Source of the DNA: Paenibacillus pectinilyticus
GTDB taxonomy: Bacteria; Bacillota; Bacilli; Paenibacillales; NBRC-103111
DNA: 64,000 nucleotides
Assembly (NCBI RefSeq): GCF_001700435.1
Contig: NZ_LYPC01000002.1
Location: forward strand, 1 to 64,000
Direction: 5' to 3'
The position numbers and the translations under genes were made by a program. Positions 62,953 to 64,000 of this stretch are shown one piece after another. Under the pieces are notes generated by a model that was not told the DNA's origin, ran no database searches, and was given only the letters and a program-made list of their open reading frames with translations. The first letter of the stretch is position 1. Every line of letters begins with the position of its first letter.

Positions 62953-62966
62953 ATAAACCGCTTTCA
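62953..62966 (-). promoter_or_regulatory. Possible CcpA (cre) site upstream of acsA
   Basis: TGAAAGCGGTTTAT on the minus strand matches the cre consensus TGWNANCGNTNWCA at 12 of 14 positions. It lies between the promoter and the acsA start, a usual place for roadblock repression. B. subtilis acsA is CcpA-controlled. Confidence 0.5.
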
Positions 62967-63011
62967 CTTTACTGAAGTATTCGAGCAAAATGTGATCGAT
63001 TTTTGACATAT

Positions 63012-63020
63012 TCTATTATA
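63012..63020 (-). promoter_or_regulatory. Extended -10 promoter element of acsA
   Basis: TGTTATAAT on the minus strand (TG-N-TATAAT, -10 at 63015-63020). No good -35 box is visible, which is normal for extended -10 promoters. Confidence 0.6.
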
Positions 63021-63150
63021 ACACAATACAAATTATTCGCCTATGATTAAGTTTTGCTATGATTTCCAGATGAAATTTGGTATATAAATACTATGAATCC
63101 TAGTGAAGGAAACGCTTATCATGTTGTTTTTTAGAAGGAGAGCCAAGGTT

Positions 63151-63789
63151 ATGCAGCATATCAAAATTTATCACTCACACAGCTTGCGCACTGCTCCCGA
63201 CCAACCCGAAATTATCATTGAGGGTCCTGTTGCACCTGAAAAATTACAAGAACTCACGATGCACTCGAAGCTCGATGCCTTTCGCAGACCCAAAGAACAA
63301 CTCGAAGCATTGATCGAAATTGCGGGTTTACCCGAAGGCCGAATTATTCTGGCACGGGACGGTTCGACCATTGTAGGTTATGTGACTTTCCATTATGCGG
63401 ACGAAATTGAGCGATGGTCACAAGGCAATATGAAGGATCTGATTGAGCTTGGCGCCATCGAGGTTGCAGACGATTACAGAGCCATTGGTTTAGGCAAAAA
63501 AATGATTCAGCTTGCTTTTGAAGGTGAACAAATGGAAAATGTCATTTGCTTCACAACGGAATACTATTGGCATTGGGATTTGGAATCCAGCAAATTAACG
63601 GTATGGGAATACCGACAAATGATGGAAAAGCTCATGAAAAGCGTCGATATGATCTGGTTCGCAACGGATGATCCTGAGATTTGCTCACATCCGGCGAACT
63701 GTCTCATGGTGAGAATTGGCAAACATGTGCCGATCTCTTCCATTGAGCAATTCGATCGCGTACGTTTTCAACAGCGGTTTATGTATTAG
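63151..63789 (+). CDS. acuA: GNAT acetyltransferase AcuA (acetylates AcsA)
   Basis: 212 residues from ATG at 63151 (MQHIKIYHS), with GGAG about 10 bases upstream; the longer frame from 63103 has no site. It acetylates and switches off AcsA, with deacetylation by AcuC or SrtN. The GNAT fold shows ILARDGSTIVGYVTF and the acetyl-CoA loop DDYRAIGLGKKMIQLAF. It diverges from acsA and is followed by acuC. The acuB gene normally between them is missing. Confidence 0.88.
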   Translation: MQHIKIYHSHSLRTAPDQPEIIIEGPVAPEKLQELTMHSKLDAFRRPKEQLEALIEIAGLPEGRIILARDGSTIVGYVTFHYADEIERWSQGNMKDLIELGAIEVADDYRAIGLGKKMIQLAFEGEQMENVICFTTEYYWHWDLESSKLTVWEYRQMMEKLMKSVDMIWFATDDPEICSHPANCLMVRIGKHVPISSIEQFDRVRFQQRFMY

Positions 63790-63858
63790 CTCTGGGAGAA
63801 AAAAAGTCATGGCAAATCTTCAAACGAAATTGTAAGCCAATTCGGGGGAATTTGGAAA

Positions 63859-64000
63859 ATGAACATGAAGTTAACGCAACCTGTGTTTATATATGACGAT
63901 GAAGAAATTCATTACAAATTCAATGATGACCATCCATTCAATCAAGACCGTCTCATCATGACGGTTGATTTGCTGCGCAAATCCGGCGCACTCCCGGACA
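63859..64000 (+). CDS. acuC: Acetoin utilization protein AcuC, histone deacetylase family (3' end outside window)
   Basis: 47 residues visible. The start at 63859 (MNMKLTQPVF) follows GGGGGAA by 8 bases; an ATG two codons later is possible. The translation includes PVFIYDDEEI, DDHPFNQDRLIMTVDLL, which is the N-terminal pattern of AcuC-type Zn deacetylases (YDDxxxxHPxxPxR). AcuC is known to deacetylate AcsA in B. subtilis, which explains its position after acuA. The catalytic His/Asp residues lie beyond the window. Confidence 0.8.
   Translation, partial: MNMKLTQPVFIYDDEEIHYKFNDDHPFNQDRLIMTVDLLRKSGALPD

Overview
The window comes from an endospore-forming, low-to-moderate GC Bacillota chromosome, most likely a Paenibacillaceae member (Paenibacillus or a close relative). 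Evidence: the core block has the order of the Bacillus subtilis rqcH/yloB-to-recG region; sporulation genes are present (a 26-codon spoVM, a SpoVIF-like gene, a multi-PAS sporulation-type kinase, ENA-like and BclA-like spore surface genes); and there is a tyrosine T-box, ylbF/ylbG, ylaN, acsA/acuA/acuC and an XPB-type helicase pair. I see no tRNA or rRNA gene, insertion sequence, prophage or CRISPR array.

Left edge (1-2.6 kb): an accessory spore-surface patch. It has the 3' end of a collagen-like (Gly-X-Thr) protein with a BclA-type C-terminal domain, a 138-residue cysteine-rich protein on the opposite strand, and a 138-residue protein that looks like a DUF3992 / ENA spore-appendage subunit. 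A SpoVIF-like gene and a small DUF1294 membrane protein follow.

Core block (2.7-31.3 kb), almost all on the minus strand. Read from the right it is: yloB (Ca2+ ATPase); dapF, a fused homocysteine methyltransferase/methylene-THF reductase, yicC, remA, gmk, rpoZ; coaBC, priA, def, fmt, rsmB, rlmN, prpC, prkC, rsgA, rpe, a small membrane protein; spoVM; then, beyond the plus-strand rpmB, asp23/yloU, fakA, degV and recG. Many neighbours overlap by 1-4 bases (coaBC-priA, def-fmt, prpC-prkC, prkC-rsgA), so translational coupling is likely. The block couples translation start and finish (def, fmt, rsmB, rlmN, rsgA), cell-wall-linked Ser/Thr phosphosignalling (prkC/prpC), replication restart and repair (priA, recG), and CoA, GMP and fatty-acid activation. 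rqcH (ribosome quality control) diverges from yloB.

Middle (31.4-48.2 kb): galU with a PHP phosphoesterase, two LysR regulators, ylbG and ylbF separated by an opposite-strand asparaginase, an XPB-like helicase with its partner protein, two Gfo/Idh/MocA oxidoreductases, a four-PAS histidine kinase, a CBS-pair protein and an M20 amidohydrolase. Right (48.3-64 kb): a YugN-like gene and ftsW, a second Asp23 protein, a Ca2+/H+ antiporter, ylaN, an HPr-like protein lacking the catalytic histidine, a TVP38-family protein, a GAF-GGDEF diguanylate cyclase, rpsD with a long leader, T-box-controlled tyrS divergent from a class A PBP, and acsA divergent from acuA-acuC.

The best candidates for new biology are the ENA/BclA-like locus at the left edge, the truncated HPr-like protein, the XPB pair, three dyad repeats upstream of spoVM, and the 56-bp antisense overlap between a LysR gene and an oxidoreductase gene.
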